DNA of 25,810 nt from JBMYXZ01 sp049608925 (GTDB taxonomy: Bacteria > Pseudomonadota > Alphaproteobacteria > JAGOMX01): positions 1-25,810 of the forward strand of contig JBMYXZ010000006.1 in the NCBI GenBank assembly GCA_049608925.1, in the 5' to 3' direction. A program made the translations under genes and the position numbers. This document shows positions 24,344 through 25,810 of this stretch, piece by piece; the first letter of the stretch is position 1, and each line of letters starts with the position of its first letter. The notes beneath the pieces were generated by a model. That model was not told the origin of the DNA. It did no database searches and worked only from the letters and a program-made list of their open reading frames with translations.

Positions 24344-24940
24344 ATGAATAAAACAATAATAAACAGTGCAATACTAGCTGGATTGATCTTGGGTGGTCCC
24401 GCATTTTCAGATGCATCAGATAACTCAATTATCACACGCATCTATGATGCGGCACAAACTGCTGTCACTAACCTTGATGTTTCAGACCGCTATGAACGCA
24501 AGCTTGTTGAAGAGCATACGGATGAATTTCCAATGATTCCTCAAGAAGCTGGAATCAAAGATTTTCCAGAGGCGATCGATGAAAACGAACAAAACACTGC
24601 AACATTGATCGAGTTCTACAACAAGGTTGGCGAAGCGTACCTACAAGCAGCCGAGCAGATGGAATCAGAAGCCAACGCAGCGCACGAACGTGTCATTAAC
24701 GCAGATCGCGAAATGGCTCTTGAGAACATGCGCACACAAAAAGGTTTTGCCACTACAGCAAGTAAACGATTTGTTTCCAAGGATCGTAACACCTTGTCTC
24801 GCAGACACTTTCCACATCCCGTGCTTAGCCAAAGCCGCCACTTTAGCTCGGATCGTTACAACAGTGCGCGCCTGAAGATGGAAGAATATACTTTAAAAGG
24901 CTTTTTCTATCGTGCTATGGCCGATGCTTTGCAGGCATAA
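24344..24940 (+). CDS. Small secreted protein of unknown function
   Basis: 198 residues, family not recognised. A signal peptide (MNKTIINSAILAGLILGGPAFS) is followed by a mature protein with helical, charged stretches. Residues about 80-130 (ENEQNTATLIEFYNKVGEAYLQAAEQMESEANAAHERV) look like amphipathic helices with possible coiled-coil propensity, then a basic Ser/Arg/His-rich linker (about 140-170) and a final helix (LKMEEYTLKGFFYRAMADALQA). No cysteines are present. GGAGG lies 6 bases before the ATG. Its last 26 bases overlap the znuB end on the opposite strand. Neighbouring zinc transport and several histidines (RRHFPHP, QSRHF) make a periplasmic metal role conceivable, but that is speculation. 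Confidence 0.75.
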   Translation: MNKTIINSAILAGLILGGPAFSDASDNSIITRIYDAAQTAVTNLDVSDRYERKLVEEHTDEFPMIPQEAGIKDFPEAIDENEQNTATLIEFYNKVGEAYLQAAEQMESEANAAHERVINADREMALENMRTQKGFATTASKRFVSKDRNTLSRRHFPHPVLSQSRHFSSDRYNSARLKMEEYTLKGFFYRAMADALQA

Positions 24941-25709
24941 GCAGACTTAGCAACGCAAAAATAATCAACGTCGCCACCACTATTGTTGGCGACGTTGGTG
25001 TATCTACCTGTAGGGATGTAAAAACACCTGCAAAAATCGATAAAATGCTGATTCCGATTCCACAGAAAATCATTTGCTCAGGCGTGCGGGAAAATAGCCG
25101 TGCCGCAGCACTGGGGATAACCATTAAAGCGGTTAGCAGTAGCACACCAATAATTTGAATGGCAACACCTACCATCAGTGCCATTAACAACATAAACACC
25201 AGCCTTGTTCTCTTGACTGAAATGTTACTGGCCGCGGCCAGGTCTTCATCAACTGTTATGGCCAGCTGCGCCTTCCAAGTGCTCCAAAGGCCCAACAACA
25301 CAAGTATTGCAATAATACCTATCCGCATCAAATCAGTTTGGGAAACTGTTAGAATATCGCCAAAAAGTACCTCCGAGATATTCACATTTGCAGACGGCAC
25401 CATGTATATCATGACAATACCAATCGCCATGGTTCCGTGTGCTGCAATAGCCAACCATGTGTCAGAACTTAACAATTTATTTGATTGGCTCCAGGCTAAA
25501 AGCAGCGCTGTTAAAGATGGCACAACAATCAATCCTATATATGTATCGACCTTCATCAGCAGGGAAAAGGCAATGCCCAAAATTGCACTGTGCGCCAAGG
25601 TATCACCGAAAAATGCCATACGGCGCCAAACGATTAAGCTGCCCAAAGGGCCGGTCATCAGGCTTATCCCGCAGCCAGCAAGCAGTGCATTAACAATAAA
25701 ATCAGGCAT
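24915..25709 (-). CDS. znuB: Zinc ABC transporter permease ZnuB
   Basis: Inner-membrane permease of 264 residues (E. coli ZnuB 261), ABC-3 family, with about eight hydrophobic helices. Recognisable segments are CGISLMTGPLGSLIVWRRMAFFGDTLAHSAILGIA near the N-terminus, the conserved D-E-D-x-A cytoplasmic loop (TVDEDLAAASNISV) and IIGVLLLTALMVIPSAAARL. The start at 25709 is chosen because GGAGGG lies 8 bases upstream; an in-frame ATG at 25802 would run through the end of znuC. It overlaps znuC by 8 bases. Zinc is the likely substrate given the His-rich ZnuC tail, though manganese/iron permeases share this fold. Confidence 0.9.
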   Translation of the reverse strand: MPDFIVNALLAGCGISLMTGPLGSLIVWRRMAFFGDTLAHSAILGIAFSLLMKVDTYIGLIVVPSLTALLLAWSQSNKLLSSDTWLAIAAHGTMAIGIVMIYMVPSANVNISEVLFGDILTVSQTDLMRIGIIAILVLLGLWSTWKAQLAITVDEDLAAASNISVKRTRLVFMLLMALMVGVAIQIIGVLLLTALMVIPSAAARLFSRTPEQMIFCGIGISILSIFAGVFTSLQVDTPTSPTIVVATLIIFALLSLLMPAKHRP

Positions 25710-25810
25710 GGTTGCACCCTCCATCATCATCTGGCGCCGGATCATGATCATGGTCATGACTGTGGGTATACAGCGCCAAGTGATCAACACCAATTTTCCC
25801 AAATAAGCTT
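25702..25810 (-). CDS. znuC: 3' end of zinc ABC transporter ATPase ZnuC (partial)
   Basis: The window ends inside this gene; only the last 35 residues are seen (SLFGKIGVDHLALYTHSHDH then DHDPAPDDDGGCNHA and TGA at 25704-25702). ALYTHSHDHDHD is a His/Asp-rich tail of the kind seen at the C-terminus of many ZnuC proteins, where it can bind zinc. The frame overlaps the znuB start by 8 bases, the tight coupling expected of a znuCB operon. Assigned from the tail and its position before an ABC-3 permease; the ATPase motifs lie outside the window. Confidence 0.78.
   Translation of the reverse strand, partial: SLFGKIGVDHLALYTHSHDHDHDPAPDDDGGCNHA

Noticed and set aside
25159..25806. 215-codon plus-strand open frame opposite znuB
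   Set aside because: Composition is that of an antisense frame to a hydrophobic membrane protein, and the minus strand carries conserved ZnuB motifs.
1..25810. tRNA, rRNA, riboswitch or CRISPR features
   Set aside because: I looked through the intergenic gaps for cloverleaf arms, CCA ends, repeat-spacer patterns and known riboswitch cores, and found none I could support.

Overview
The window looks like an alphaproteobacterial chromosome, probably from a host-associated or endosymbiotic lineage of the Holosporales/Rickettsiales type. This placement is an inference from gene content; no rRNA is present to test it. Supporting points are an ISC (not SUF) iron-sulfur operon with an extra NifS paralogue, a DUF3576 lipoprotein followed by leuS-lptE-holA, a HAD protein of the alphaproteobacterial TIGR01459 type, a solo TAXI-type TRAP receptor, and uptake genes for biotin (bioY) and zinc (znuCB). 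Gene packing is tight, with many 1-20 bp overlaps inside operons. I see no tRNA, rRNA, CRISPR array, complete transposase or prophage.

Layout. 93-1811 (-): a double-SIS MurQ/GCKR-like protein, divergent from dnaK. 1990-6024 (+): dnaK, an attenuator-like hairpin, dnaJ and a HAD-IIA protein. 5935-7189 (-): an unrecognised secreted protein and a FliS-like flagellin chaperone, forming an island between plus-strand blocks. 7348-11869 (+): DUF3576 lipoprotein, leuS, lptE, holA behind a good sigma70-type promoter, then a TAXI substrate-binding protein (11921-12928). 12929-13215: non-coding, holding a small inverted-repeat element; a fragment of the same repeat family sits at the very start of the window. 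13216-20466 (-): iscR, nifS-like, iscS, iscU, iscA, hscB, hscA, a 2-oxoglutarate/Fe(II) oxygenase-like gene, fdx, iscX. 20628-22783 (+): alpha/beta hydrolase and lysS, closed by a bidirectional terminator. 22846-23436 (-): bioY. 23507-24940 (+): a NUDIX hydrolase with an extra N-terminal region and a small secreted protein of unknown function. 24915-25810 (-): znuB and the 3' end of znuC with a His/Asp-rich tail.

How the genes work together. The main block is a full Fe-S assembly operon: IscR senses cluster status, IscS (and perhaps the NifS paralogue) supplies sulfur, IscU is the scaffold, HscA/HscB release the cluster, IscA is a carrier, Fdx supplies electrons and IscX modulates IscS. Its oddity is an iron-dependent oxygenase gene inserted between hscA and fdx in the same transcription unit. 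The dnaK/dnaJ pair provides general protein folding, and hscA/hscB is the specialised counterpart. The leuS block joins translation, outer-membrane LPS transport (lptE) and replication (holA). BioY and ZnuCB indicate dependence on imported biotin and zinc.

The best leads for something undescribed are the oxygenase inside the isc operon, the palindrome overlapping the divergent iscR/hydrolase promoters, the inverted-repeat element, and the two secreted proteins of unknown function whose 3' ends run antisense into their neighbours.
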